NCBI RefSeq assembly: GCF_964355755.1 | Contig: NC_092676.1 | Location: 6,926,288-6,990,287, forward strand | Length of the DNA stretch: 64,000 nucleotides | Origin: Antedon mediterranea | Lineage: Eukaryota; Echinodermata; Crinoidea; Comatulida; Antedonidae | Direction of reading: 5' to 3' | Shown here: one piece after another, positions 1-13,800 of the stretch | Layout: each line of letters begins with the position of its first letter | Position numbering within the stretch: position 1 is the stretch's first letter | Program-made: the position numbers and the translations under genes | Notes under the pieces: model-generated | What the model saw: the letters and a program-made list of their open reading frames with translations, nothing else | Told to the model about the DNA's origin: nothing | Database searches by the model: none

Positions 1-3000
1 CCTTTGAATATACAAGCAGATATGAAAAGCAAAATGAGCTCTTTGAAAGTAATATAATCTTTCTGATTGATAAGATTCTCTTTTATTTTATTTACTTTGT
101 CGACGAATTACGGAACTATAGCGTGAAAATTAAACATAAATAATACTAATACATATTTAGTTTATTACAAAGATTCACGCCTAAGATTAATTTATTGAAA
201 CTTATTCTAAATAAATAGTTTAAAAAGACATATTATGAAACAGGAAGCGACAACAAAATAAATGTTTTTATGGTCACATTGTATGTTTTATGATCGATGA
301 GATTTTCTTTATCTTGTATATTTATGTAACCATTTGAAACACGACAAATGTGTAATCATGTTGAGATGTATGCGTGAACATTAAACAGAAATATTAGGCT
401 ACAAATATTAAATTATTTTCGACTAATTCATTCATTCATTTCTTTATGTGAAATCAATTTCAATAAAAATAATTATACAATAATACAATACAGTCGTTAC
501 GAAATCGTAATAAATATACGTAGGCAAAACAAACAATTTATTAGATAAAATAATATTACTAACCGAACTAAAGCCAATCAAACCATAACAAAACATAATT
601 CAACAGAACAATTCAACTTTTGTGTTTTTCGTGATACGAACACCAGCATTAGTTCATTAGTTAGGCTTACTGTTTAATTTCTTAGTCCATGAGGATACCA
701 AATATGATGACTATGTGAGCCAATTCAAATGAAATTAAGGCAGAATAATAAGAAAATTGTGGGTATATCAATATGGATACCCACAAACAACAAACAAGAA
801 ATTACTAATCTGTTTGAACGGCTTACTAATTCGTTTAAACGAATTATTAATCCGTCTAAACGAATTAGTAACTCGGTAGAACGGATTACGCGTGAAAAAC
901 ATGAGATGAGGATTAATGTTAATAAAGATTATTGTCTTGTACTGTTACTATGAAAATGAAATATAGAAAAAGTGAAATTAAATGAGTTCGTTATGTTTCT
1001 ACCATAACCGCCCCAGCCTAATCTATTTTTTTCTTTCGATTGTTTCTCTTTATTAGGTATTTGGTGTTTTTCATTAAATTCAATAATCAATAAATAAAAG
1101 TGTATATATTGATATTTTGTTCCTGTTAGACAATACGATTTTCAATTTTAAATTTTTTTTTCGATTTTCAAAACAAATGGGCAATCTTTTTTTAATGATT
1201 TTATAGGTCTTCTTTATAGACTCCAAAGAAGATGATGTATATAGTTATATTTAGACATAAACAGTTATTACGATACACGCAAATTAAATAACAATACATA
1301 GATGTACTGTAGTCAATTCATCCAAAAGGAAACTCTCAAAATCCATCACACAAACATGTTGCTCAACACAGAAAATAAATAAAGAAAGTATTGCTCTGTT
1401 TTGAAACCATTTTCCGCTTGGTATTTTGCACATCATTGATTGGTCAATCAATTTCACTTTAACCCCCGTCTCTAAAAATGATTCCGTGTATCTAACCTTA
1501 CCTTTAAACGTCTAATCTTACCTTTGAATATATACAACAAGCAAATATGACAAGCAAATTGAGCTCTTTGAAATTGATAAGATTTTATTTACTTTGTCGA
1601 CGAATTACGGAACTAATTGCGTAAAAATTAAACTAATACATATTTTGTTTATGACAAAGATAACCGCTTAAGATTATTTTTTTTATTGAAACTAAACAAT
1701 AGTTAAAACGACATATTTTAGACTTATGAAACAGGAAGTGAGAACAAAATAAGTGCTTTATGGTCACATTGTATGTTTTATGATCGATGTTCAGTTTTAC
1801 CTTTTTTTTTATTTATTTATTTTTTATTTCATATTTCATCAAAAACATGTCCTTATTGAAATTTATATCAAAGATGTTAATATGATATGATGTTTTCCTT
1901 TCAGTAGTTTCTCTTCATCACTTATTTGGTGTTTGTCGTTACATAAAAGATTCAATAATAATACTCCTATTTTTCATGTCAATGTTCACATTTTATACCA
2001 TAACATTATAGCCGCAATTTTATTATATTAGGTCTTAGACTTAAACAATAATACGATTAACTACAAATTACATTACTTTACATAGAAGTAGTGATATTCA
2101 TTAACAAAAAAATCTCTCAGAAAATTAAAACAAAAGAATAATAATAAATGTTCAAATCATCCCCACTCGGTACTTTGCAGTAAATTGTTCAATCAATGTC
2201 ACCTTGACTCTCACCCACAAGTATTGGTCTACATCAGTTACTTGGTGTTTTGCCTTAAATCCAATAATCTATAAATGGTAGGTAGGCTTACACTTTATTA
2301 ATATTTTGTTCCTGTCAATGCAATAATATAAGACCAAACAAATATGTAATCTAAATTTTCTAACTTTTTTATATATCTTTCTTTTTAGACCCCAAGAAGA
2401 TGGATATGTTTATTTTTAGACTTAAAAAATTCACAAAAATGACAAAACAATACATAGAAGTAGTTAATTCATCAAAAATAGTAGTACACTTTCTAAATCT
2501 ATCACAAACTTGTTGCTCAACACAGAAAATGATTAAAGAAAGTATTGCTCTGTTTAAAACCATCCCCCACTCGGTACTTTGCACATCATTGATTGGTCAA
2601 TCAATGTCACTTTGACCTCCGTCCCGCCCCAGAAATCATTCCGTGTACCTAATTATATTTAAAACTTAGCTTTGAATATACAAGCAGATATTACCAGCAA
2701 AATGAGCTCTTTTAAAGCAATATATAATCTTTCTGATTGATAAGATTCCCTTTTTTTTTATTTACTTTGTCGACGATTTGAGATACTTCACCTTTGGAAC
2801 GTCAACTGTGCTGAAATCAAACAAACTAAACTAAGCGTGTTGGTTATACTAGATATTAAGTTATCAAACTATTACCACTAATACTGATTTTTTTTTACAT
2901 CTAGGTCACAAGCCAACCACCACCATATCTATATATAAATTATGGTTAATTCTGACATAGGCGAGCACAATGGGAAAACTTCGGTACAAATCTCTGCATT

Positions 3001-5720
3001 ATTGGATACCTTCCTGATCTATCTCAGATGTACCGTGAAATGTAAATTTGATAACATTAGTTTTCACTATTACGATATTGTTCCATATTTCTATCTTATG
3101 AAGATATTATAAAGATTTAAAAATGTATGATTTCAACAGTATATTTTCAACTCAATTTCAATTCTTCGCGGTCAAAGTAATTTCCGGGTTCATGATGAGT
3201 TCACCTTGCAACAACCTGGTTTCAACTATTTTCTCTCTTTCATACACAAGGGAGCAGTTAAAATAATAGATTTGATCCTAAAGGTGACTGGAAACAGGCA
3301 CTTTCCATCAATCAATACAGTGTCCCTTTGAAGACTGAAGAAAAAACCAGATCGTGGGACTGGAGCTTTAAGTTGGCCATCATTGGCTATATAGCCATTT
3401 TAGTTTTTTGTTTATTTTAGCAACGGACCGCGCGTGTGAAGGTACAGTAGTTAAAAAATAAAAATTATACTGCAAATTAATAAAGATCAAATTAAATCGG
3501 AATATATTGTGGGGAATAGTATTATAAAATTACATAGGGAGATTTGATGATAAGAAATTGTGTTTAAAATCAAGTGAAATCCCGACAGCCGAGTTTTATT
3601 GAGTAAGCTGGCAGAAATAACTGTAGGCTATCTGTGTCCCGTTATGACCGAGATGTCTGCCCATGTTGCAAGCAATGTCTTCTTTCTTGGGCCGAAACAT
3701 CCGCTCTGTTACGGAAGTTAGTTTCAAAAGATGTTTAAATTAAATAATGTATTAATTATTAGGATGGTATTTATTTTAATAAACGCCTCTCCAATAAAAC
3801 ATCACTTTGAATAATAATCCCCCCCCCCCCCAACCCAACTATCTAACAAACGTCCATCCCATCCACATTTATAATAACACAATTATACTATTTGCAGAAG
3901 AATTCATCACACTGTTATTTACAATTTACCACGCATTTGTTATTCTTTTTTACCGCTTTTCATATCTATTAGAGGATTTCATTTGATTTTAAATGTTTCC
4001 ATATTATTAAAACTAAAAAATGTAACATATCCCTCGAATAAGCACCTCCCTCAAATGAACTCCGCCTCCCCACCTCCGCCCTATAATGGCCCTCCAAACA
4101 ATAAACACTATACTTTAAAATATTATTAATCATCTAAGACACTGTGAAACAGAGTAGTTTAGTTTTACGAATGTCAAGCATTTTCAATAATAGTAAACGA
4201 CAGACAACGTAAGAAACATTATCATTCCGAGAACCATCGTCTACACTTCCTAGTTAGCTTAATTTATCTACAGTTGTTGTTATAGAAACATTAACATTCA
4301 GGATATACTCAGTCGTGCAAAGTTGTCTCTCTGTTCTCAATACGTTTTCTGAACTATGAGATATAAATATGTTATAATTATAATGTGTTATTTTTCTATT
4401 CATCCCCAAGATAAATTATGAAGTTTACATGGTCTTTAGACATGAAATTTACTTTTCAGAACCACTATTCACTTGATGCACCACATTATTCAATCAAGTT
4501 ACATTGAACTAACACTAAAATCCTTTAGAATATTTGAAACTCTGAATATAAACCTACAAGAAGATACAGTAAGGAAAGCAACACATGCTCTTTGAATACA
4601 AAGGTGTATGCTTTCTGATATTATATTCTCTTATTATGTTGCGTGTGTATTTACACTTCACCTTTGGAATGGTGTCCCTCTGAAATTTACAAGCAGGTTT
4701 AACGAACTATCATGATAATTAAACATTAATTATTCTATCAATGCATATTTCGTTTATGACTAAGATAACCGCATACAATTATTTTATTGAAATTTCTTCT
4801 AAAACAATAATTAAAACGACATAAAGGAACCGATTTTGTTGAATTTTATATTTTTTAAATAGTTTTTTTTTTCTTTCTTTTAATATTGTTTAATGCGCAT
4901 TCAATTTTAATTATTTATATAGATCATAAAATGAGAAATAGTTTTGTATGATTATTGTCTTATTTCCTCTTTTGTGCCGTTAACTACTGCTTTTATTCAT
5001 TTCCTTTTTAAATGATCTAGACTAAATGATTATTGTCTTGTACTGTTTTCTGTGGAAATGAAGGTAGAAATAAAGATAAATGAAATAAATACATTATGTT
5101 TTTGTATCTACAATAACCGTCTCAGCTTAATATTTATCGAAACATGGACATTATTTCTCCATTGAAATTTATATCAAAGATGTTAATCTAATATGACTTA
5201 ATTTTATATTTTCCTTTTGCTTGCTTCTTTCCATCAGTTATTTGGTGTTTGTCATTAAATAAAGATAAACGATAGGCCTATATTGATATTCTGTTCATGT
5301 TAATGTTCACATTTTATACCATAGTGGCAATCTTGTTTATATTAGGTCTTCGTTATAGACGCTAAGAAGATGAGTAGGCCTAATGTTTATATTTAGACCT
5401 AAACAATAATACAATTAACAACACATTGACATTACATAGAAGTAGTCAATTCATTAAAACAAAATCTTTCACAAATTGTGTGTTGCTTGTCAGAAAATAT
5501 AAAAAAAATATTATGTTCGAAACCATCCCCACTCAGTACTTTCGATAAATGACATCATGTCTCACCCCCACAATTCGTTCTCGTGCACCTTATCATTTTG
5601 GACACTTTACCTTTGAATATACAAGCAGATACGACAAGAAAAATGGGCCATCTGAATACAATGGTGTTTGCATTCTGATTGATAATATTCTCTTTCATTT
5701 TGTGTGATGATTTCATTATC
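1..5720. repeat. Degenerate tandem array of about 1-1.5 kb units
   Basis: The same blocks recur in the same order. A block beginning near ACCTTTGAATATACAAGCAG, followed by GAGCTCTTTGAA, TTGATAAGATT and ACTTTGTCGACGA, occurs at about 1-125, 1510-1610, 2670-2775 and, more decayed, 4540-4650 and 5610-5720. A second block containing TTGCTCAACACAGAAAAT and GTACTTTGCACATCATTG occurs at about 1335-1480 and 2495-2640, with weaker versions at 2115-2220 and 5460-5580. A TATTTGGTGTTT block recurs near 1060, 1925, 2255 and 5240. Copies differ by many substitutions and indels, so this is an old duplication. No credible exon is seen. The short open frames at 729-953 and 2369-2615 lie inside repeat units and show no family signature. 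A poly-C tract lies at about 3820-3832. Confidence 0.6.
807..890. repeat. 21-bp minisatellite, four copies
   Basis: Four adjacent 21-bp units (807-827, 828-848, 849-869, 870-890) differ by a few substitutions each. The core is AATTCGTTTAAACGAATTA. The unit length is a multiple of three, so an open frame from 729 reads four seven-residue repeats of the form N-S-F-K-R-I-x. I see no evidence that it is translated. The units are also near-palindromic around GTTTAAAC. Confidence 0.5.
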
Positions 5721-7870
5721 GATTTGAGAGATCGTTTACCTTTAGGATGGCGGCACTCGCAAACAGTGATGACCCAAAACAGTGATGACTCAAACGATCG
5801 AAACTAAGCGTGTTGGTTGCAAATAGTAAATATTACTAATATTAATTTATCAAACTAGGCCTAATAAGCCTACTTATTTATTTTGTCAACCACCACCGTA
5901 GGCCTATTATCACCACAATTTCACATTAGCTCTTTATTAGCTACAGTTTTTGTTATTGAAACATATTGACATCCTGAATATATTTTTGTTATTTATAATA
6001 ACATTAATGGAATGATGCGTTTGCAACAGCGGCACAAACGTATCGGTAGTGCATCCTAATAATAACACAAAAAAATACCAAAAGTAAAAATACAATGTTC
6101 AATTCAATTCAACTTTATTTTAGACAAGCTGTGCATATGAAGAATATACATACAATAAGAAAAAAAAAGAAATACAAAATCATTATATGACAACCGTTGG
6201 AGAGAGGACCAATAATTATTTGTTGACATATAGGGCCACTCCATCTCCACTTAAAATACATTTTGGAATAAAAAAATAAATATTCATATATACAAATTAG
6301 AATTTTATTATTTTTGCTTTTCATAATTCTGAGCATTTTGAGCCTTAAGAATTCATACAAAGAACATTATTTTCCACAAACAGATTTCTTGTACTGAGAT
6401 ACCGGGGTTGATCGGATAGTTCCTAGTAGCCTCTAGCATGCTGACGCGAACAGCCTGCCTGCTTTAGGCTATAGTCAACAGTATTCATTGCAGTACAGAC
6501 CTGTATAAAGCTTGTTAAAAATTAAAAACAGATTAATAATAAAACATTGTAAGTTCAAGCGTGTATTAAACAACTGTAATCATTAACTAGACATAGAATC
6601 ATAAATATTACACAAATTATGAAGGAATAATTATTTTCCCGCATTAAAAATTGAAAAATGTAAGGGGTTCACTTCCGTCTTTTTTTTTCATGGGAGAAAC
6701 GATCTTTTTAGTACTCCTAATGACCGATTTATAGGCCTAAGTATTGTTGCTTGTTTCTTGGACCGCACCGCAGATTCAAAGATGGTGAACAATTCATTGT
6801 TAAGTTGCCGTGGTATTTTTGTTAAATTGATGTTTTATTTTTTCCTTGATGTTTTGTTTAAAATTGCCGCGTGAGGGTTTTTTTTTTATTGCCGTGGCTT
6901 TAACAAAAAAAAACGTGTCTCCTTGAAAAAATAATTATTAACAAAATGTTTGTTGAATATGCCATTTTAATGTAACAATATTTATCCACTTTGACAAAAA
7001 ATTGGATAGAAAAAAAGTGTATTTACCTGAAAAAACTGTAATTTAAAGCAGAACATGGTCAAAAATTAGCTGCCAGCCAATGGGTTTTTGGTTGAATTTA
7101 ACTTGTCATTTTTATAAGTGAAAACATTTATTTTTTTATTGTTTTTCATCTGAAGTGATTAACTTTATTAAAACTACAAAATAATCTATTCAATGTTTTT
7201 ATTTTATTAATCTTTACTTTTCATGTCTTTGGGGAACAATACATCTTTAAATTGCCATGATATTTTTGGAAAGTTGCCGTGACACTTACAGGCCACCGTA
7301 ATTTTTATTTGTAGAGGGCGGAGAGAGCGCGGTAAATTTTATCTAAAATCAGCAAAGCGTGACGATGAAAACAAAAAGTGAATAGGCCCTAATTATGCAA
7401 TTTTGTTACCGTTTTACTTTTAGTTTACATACATTTGTTTATGTTAACATTTTAATCATAATTGAACTATATAAACGTTCTAGCCTAGGCCTCCTATAAT
7501 TAGTTGTAGGCCTAATTAATTAACCTAAAAATAAACCTAGGAGGGCTAGGCCTAGGCCTAGGTAGGCTAGATTAGGTAGGCCTAGGAACTCTAAACTAGC
7601 CTAGTCGCAGTCCCAGAACCCGTGGCCTGGCCCTGGCCTGACTATCCTAGCTAACTCAGGCATAGCTAGCTAGGCCCTACTACTGTACTATGGCCCTTAC
7701 TAAACCCTAGCATGCCTTAACTTAATCATGCCTAGGGGCCTAGTATTAATGTTAAATTAATTAAATTTTTATTTTGCAGCATTTGAAATGTATTCTTATT
7801 GCATCAATACAATGTTTAATAATTTAAATTAATATCAGCTAATAAATAAGCAATCATATTTATAGTTTAG
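5721..7870. other. Intergenic region upstream of the TPP1-like gene
   Basis: No exon could be supported. At 6092-6125 there is a run of AATTCAATTCAACTTTATT, the reverse complement of the TTGAATTGAATT tail typical of LINE 3' ends, so a decayed minus-strand LINE end is likely. A family B MITE lies at about 6910-7250. From 7485 to 7745 the DNA is dominated by overlapping TAGGCCTAGG-type runs. A short GC-richer patch at 7310-7370 could be a promoter or an untranslated first exon of the next gene, but no splice donor was convincing. Confidence 0.35.
6910..7250. mobile_element. MITE family B, copy 1
   Basis: The right end reads GGGGAACAATACATCTTTAA, the inverted terminal repeat of family B. The interior shares CTGCCAGCCAATGG and GTGATTAACTT with the copy at 24377-24680. 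The left end is eroded. There is no coding capacity. Confidence 0.5.
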
Positions 7871-7887
7871 CAAAGTACACTTTGGCA

Positions 7888-10800
7888 ATGGAAGTTGCAA
7901 GGAATAACCCAGTCGGTTTCCCTTGGATTTACTGTTTGAGCCATGCTGGCTTTGATACAACTCAATATTTGATGGCGGAAATTGTTTCTGTGGAGGTTGT
8001 ATGATTTGAAATTTTTTTTTTGTCTCTCTTGTGAACTTCATTCAATCAATCATAACAACATAATAACTTATTTTCTTCATAAAAATGATATTACCATAAT
8101 AACATGTAGTAACGTGATTTTTACAACAATAATAATTATAAGATATACAGTAATTATTTACAGTGTTTATTTACAATAATTAACAGTGAAAAATAACACT
8201 GACGTTTGATAATATTGAAAAATGAATGAAACACAGAAGTAAAAGTAGAATACTAATAAATACTGAACAAATACATTGTTTCATTAGAGAAGTAATCTTT
8301 TTTTTTAGATTTTAGATCCTCCAATTGAAGATATTTACTATGGACATGGAATTTTGACCGATAAGTATCAGAATATTGATGCATATTTCACCAAAACTTG
8401 TGTAAACAATTATGATTGGTAACTATTTCTACGTTTTATTTTATTTAAAGATGTATTGTCCCCAAAACACATGAAAAATGAAGTTTATTAAAATCAGACT
8501 TTGAATAGGCCATTTTTTAGTTTTAACAAAGCCAATTTGACTATTTTGTGACTAGTTTTTTTCAGGTAATAATTTTTTTTTCCAGCTGTGTACAGTGGCT
8601 ACGAGCGCTCACAGGTTAAACTCAGGTGCCCCGGAGCACTACCATTTTCATCTTAATCTTAATAAATGTTAATGGTATTTATATATTTTATGATAGTTTA
8701 TCCATATTTGTATATAAAATTAATGAAATTGTTTTGTTTTATCTCAGCCTGTTAGAGTGCAGGTTTCATATCTCTGTTGGCTGTGAATAAGACAAGTTAA
8801 AATTAAAAGTTATTTATACTTTTAATTCTCTTTTTCTTCTTCTATAATGCAATGTAAAAATGTTATTTAATATTATTTATAGTATTTGTCAATAATGTAA
8901 TTTCTTTGTTAATATGCATTTATTTATATTTTTGGAGTAAAATGAATATATTATTATTATTGCTTTGTCAATAATGTCATTGCTTTGTCAATAATGTCAT
9001 TGTTTGTCAATAATGTCATTGTTTGTCAATAATGTCATTGTTTGTCAATAATGTCATTGTCAATTATGTCATTGTTTGTCAATAAATGTTATTGTCAATT
9101 ATGTCATTGCTTTGTCAATAATGTCATTGTTTGTCAATAATGTCATTGTCAATTATGTCATTGTTTGTCAATAAATGTCATTGGCAATTATGTCATTGCT
9201 TTGTCAATAATGTCATTGTTTGTCAATAAATGTCATTTCTTTTTCAATAATGTCATCATATTTTCAGTGATCAGGATAGTATTTCAGGATGTACATTCGC
9301 AGACCTTGCCAAATCACGTATTACTCTTACTAAGTATGAAATTGGAACTAATTACCATGAGGTATGTACAGTATAACTTTGCACTGTGATGAGGCTTAAT
9401 CAGCACTACCAATCCTAAATGCAGCAGTGGCTATGAGCATTCATTTGCTAAACCCAGGGGCCTCAGAGGTTAAGGGAACCCAGATAGACAGCCCAAATGC
9501 AACTACCCAGCGTTGGAGGGCTCCTAGGAGTGCTAAGCCATACCCTTCTGTATTATGCCACTGGAATGCAGGTCAACCCTCTGTCTTCCAAAAGATGCAC
9601 TGGGTTCTTTAAAATGCACACAATCTAGATTTGACAACAGCTCGAGTTTTAAGTACTTGTCCAAGAAAATGTGTTCTACCACCAGAACGAGGAGAGCTAA
9701 TTTTATAAATATAGTGTGCCACTGCCAAACCAGTTGGCCATTTGAATCCACTGTACAGTTTTACACTTACAGTATATTTAGTTTTTTATTTTCTTAGGAA
9801 AAAAAGACAGAATTCTATCTCAAAGTGATGGAATTTAGCTTACTTAGCACTGAACAATTCTCTCAAATGAATGTCGATGATGAGAATTACATATTAGACA
9901 AAAGGTAAGAGAACTGTCATTCTTCAGTGGAAACAAAACATTTTCTGTGAATCCCTATAAATGTGATGTGCCCAAATATGGTAGTGATATGGCCAAATAT
10001 GGAATTGGTATGACATCATCATGTCAATATATGTGCACATCACATTTTTTTGATAGTGTAGACAGAGCTTTATGATTTGTTGGGTCCAACGTTAGTTTCA
10101 TCTTTAATAGCTAAATTGTCTTGCGTCATTTGTAATAAGAAATCTCATTTGTATTTAGACGTGTGAAGTTTGTAGGAAATAATTCTGAAGACAGTATTTA
10201 CAACTTATCCAACTTATGCAATTTTGCGAATGATTCTCGTATGGAAATGAACTCCGAGTATGAAACGCAGGAATCTAACAATAACATGGAAAACATTGGT
10301 ACTATAAACGCAGAAGAAACAGGTGGGCTGATTATTTACAAAGACGATTTAGAGGTAAATCATTTTATTCTCTATGTTTGTGTCTCACCACCTCTTCCCA
10401 ACTTTTTGGGATAGGTTAGCTAGTGGCATCCATAGCATAGTACTTAAATAGTTAAGCTCTGTCAGCACTATCAAACTAGTTTGACAAAAAAGTGTGATGT
10501 GCCCAAATATGGTAGTGATATGACGTCATTGTTTCCATATATGGGCACATCATATTTTTTTCACATAAAGTTTGGTAGTATAGATGGAGCTTAATGATGT
10601 CACAGTATGTGTTTTGTCTTTTGTGGGGCAGACATAATCTAAACCTTCTACTTGGATTTTCTTCGTATTTTTTTTTTTGCTTTGCAGTGTGTAAAAAGCA
10701 CATTAATACTGTACTATTTTTTACATTTAATGTTAAACAATGTGTAAAGCTCTGTCTTATCAGATTATGTGACAAAAATGTGATGTGCCCAATATGGTCA

Positions 10801-13800
10801 GTGGTATGGCCAAATATGGTAGTGGTATGGCCAAATATGGTATTGTTATGACATCTTCATGTCCATATATGGGCACATCACATTTGTTTTGTCACATCAA
10901 GTTTGATAGTGTAGACAGAGCTTAAGTTTTTCATTTAAACTCTGAGTTCCCTTCAATGTGATTGTTAATGAACAGTCTAGTACAGTAGTATTAAGGTCTA
11001 ATGTTAAAATAACGTAAAAACTATGTATTAAATATTTGATGCTTGCAAAGCAAAGCAAACAACTTTCTGACCTTTTCTTTATGTTTTTATCAAGCTTGAG
11101 CTTTTGTCTTCCTCGGAGGAAGAATTACTGGAAGAAGAAATTGAAGAATTGGGAATTAGAAAACTAGAAAACCCAGAAATTGTACTACTAAAAAACGTAA
11201 ATGTTACTATTTTTTGTGCAATCTTCTAAGCATGCTTCATACAAAAGTAAAAATATGTTACATACAGTAACCTATTAAAGGACAACTTGACCGAGGACCA
11301 TATTTTTACAACGTGTTAGGGATGTACATACTACGATGCACCTGTGACGTCACAGCAATTTACCACGATGGCTGTACAGAGAGCGCGTGCTTAATTTCGC
11401 ATAGGGGTTGGCCGTAGTGTTAACACATATATTGCTCATCATTTGAGCGAGAGTGAGAGACTTCAGACTAGCCAATCAGAATGGTGTATTCATTATAACA
11501 CTTTCTTTTATTTATTTTATGTTTTTATCAAGCTTGAACTTCTATCATCTGAGGGAGAACTGGTTGAAGAAGAAATTCAAGAGGAATTAGGAAGTGGAAA
11601 ACTAGAAAACCCAGAAGTTGTATTACTAAGAAACGTACAGGTAAATTTTAATTTTGTTTACAATTTTATAATGTTTTTATTGTTAAACCTAATAGTAGAA
11701 TACTATCCAATAGCAAACATGTATTTGATGCATGATGATCTTTGATCCAGAAACCCAAGTGAGGGAGAGTAAATCTAATTTTGGTTCTTTCTGGTCCTAA
11801 TATTGATATTTTGAGCATGGAGGTCTATTAGTCCATGCTAATGAACAATAGTTTACCCAACTGACCCTTGACCCTTGAAAGCAAAACAATGTAATTACTA
11901 AGAAGTTCATTAAAGCACATCTGATTGGCTCTGTCGTAGAACAATGATTACATAATTCAATGAGGCCAATAGCATTGTTTCAAAGGCAAGTTCAGACTTG
12001 CCAGTCAGGTTGGTGTATTTGACCTTACCATGACCTTTTATTTATTGTGTTGTTTTTATCAAGCTTGAACTTCTGTCCTCTGAGGGAGAAGTGGTTGAAG
12101 AAGAAATTGAAGAAGAATTGGGAAGTAAAGGAATAGACAATAATAATGTTGTACAGAGAAACTTAAATGAAGAAAATACCACAAACAATAGTAAAACAAG
12201 AAAAGAACTAAATTCATTTGAAGTAGAAGAACTAAATGGACTGGAGGCTTCCAGTTTGGGAGAACTGGTAGAAAATCGAAATGAAAATGGAACCAAAGAA
12301 TGGAAAGGTAAAGAAAAAGAAAGAAATAGAGGACATACAAGATTTGTTAGAAAGAAGTTGAATTATTAGATTATTAAGTTGATTAAAATACAGTATATTA
12401 ATATACAGTATTACAAAGAAAAATTAAAACAAATAGATATGGCAATTCATTCGTCCCTGCTGCAATACGATTTTATAATGAATGACATGCGCTAGTTTTA
12501 TTTATTAGTATTTTAATCGACATTTTAGGATTTTATATTTATATTTTGTATGGCTTTTTTATTGTAATTTATATATTTTATATACTGTATCCATTTTATA
12601 TTTGTATGTACTGTATTTTTGAAAAGGCCAACAGAGTTTCCTCATGGGGATAATAAAGTTGTAATTGAATTGAATTACATTAATTTTAATATTTTTTTCC
12701 TATTACTTTAATTTTTATTGAAGGTTTAGAAGAAGACTGTGATACAAGTAACCAATCATCGAGTATGGCCTCACAAGCGAGTAAAATATATTTTTCTACA
12801 AGAAAATATAGAAACAAACGCAGACTTCTTGAGATAAATGATAAAAAAGCATACAATATTCAACGTTGTTCGGCAGATAACAGACATAAAACATCAGACG
12901 ATACACAACATGAATTGTCAGATGGTATACAGCATGAATTGGCAGACAATACACCAGAATTGGCAGATGATATTCAGCATGAATTGGCAGATGATATTCA
13001 GCATGAATTGGCAGACGATATTCAGCATGAATTGGCAGACGATATACAGCATGAATTGGCAGATGATATACAGCATGGATTGGCAGATGATATACAGCAT
13101 GAATTGGCAGATGATATACAGCATGAATTGGCAGATGATATTCAGCATGAATTGGCAGACGATACAGCATATGAATTGCCAGACGATACAGCACCTGAAT
13201 TGGCAGACGATACAGCACATGAATTGGCAGATGATAGTTTAAAACTGGAAAATATTGTAATAATTTACAAGGAAGACTTGCAGGTAATAGTTTGTTAAAA
13301 ATTTAGCTTTTGGGTAACAAGGATAGAGAGCAGACTGACATTCTCTGAAATAAAATACTGTATATGCAGCTCTCTGATCAATGAATTGTTGCAAGTAATA
13401 ATAAACTACAATCATTGTATACTGTATGTAGGTGTATTGCATCGTATGCCGAGTATATGATACAATACTGTAGTTTTAGTCCTAGTAGAATAAATATTTT
13501 ATTTCTGAGACAGATTATTAAAAATCTACATTTTTATATTTTATTCAAAGCTTGAGTTGATTGAGGATGACGAAGAATATGCTGATGAATCTTCTGAATT
13601 GATTCGCTCGAACTCCATCATCGAGTGCGACTCTGAGACCGGCGACTCATTCGTTATAAGTGCCAGTGATTCCTCACTTTACCCAAGTCAAAAAGGTATA
13701 AAGTTAATCTTTTTCAATTTTCAAGGACTCTTAAGCGAGATGTTTTATATGATGAATTAAAGCTTGGTTTAAAAAAAAAATTGAAATAATTTTCATAAAA

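Noticed and set aside
7888-10354. TASOR/TEX15-type pseudo-PARP domain
   Set aside because: I considered it because of the length and low-complexity middle. The expected motifs of that domain were not found, whereas the TPP1 strand matched closely.
12796-13242. Long open frames on both strands over the 27-bp repeat
   Set aside because: A 27-bp unit without stops keeps several frames open. Only the plus-strand frame that splices in phase with the neighbouring exons is retained.
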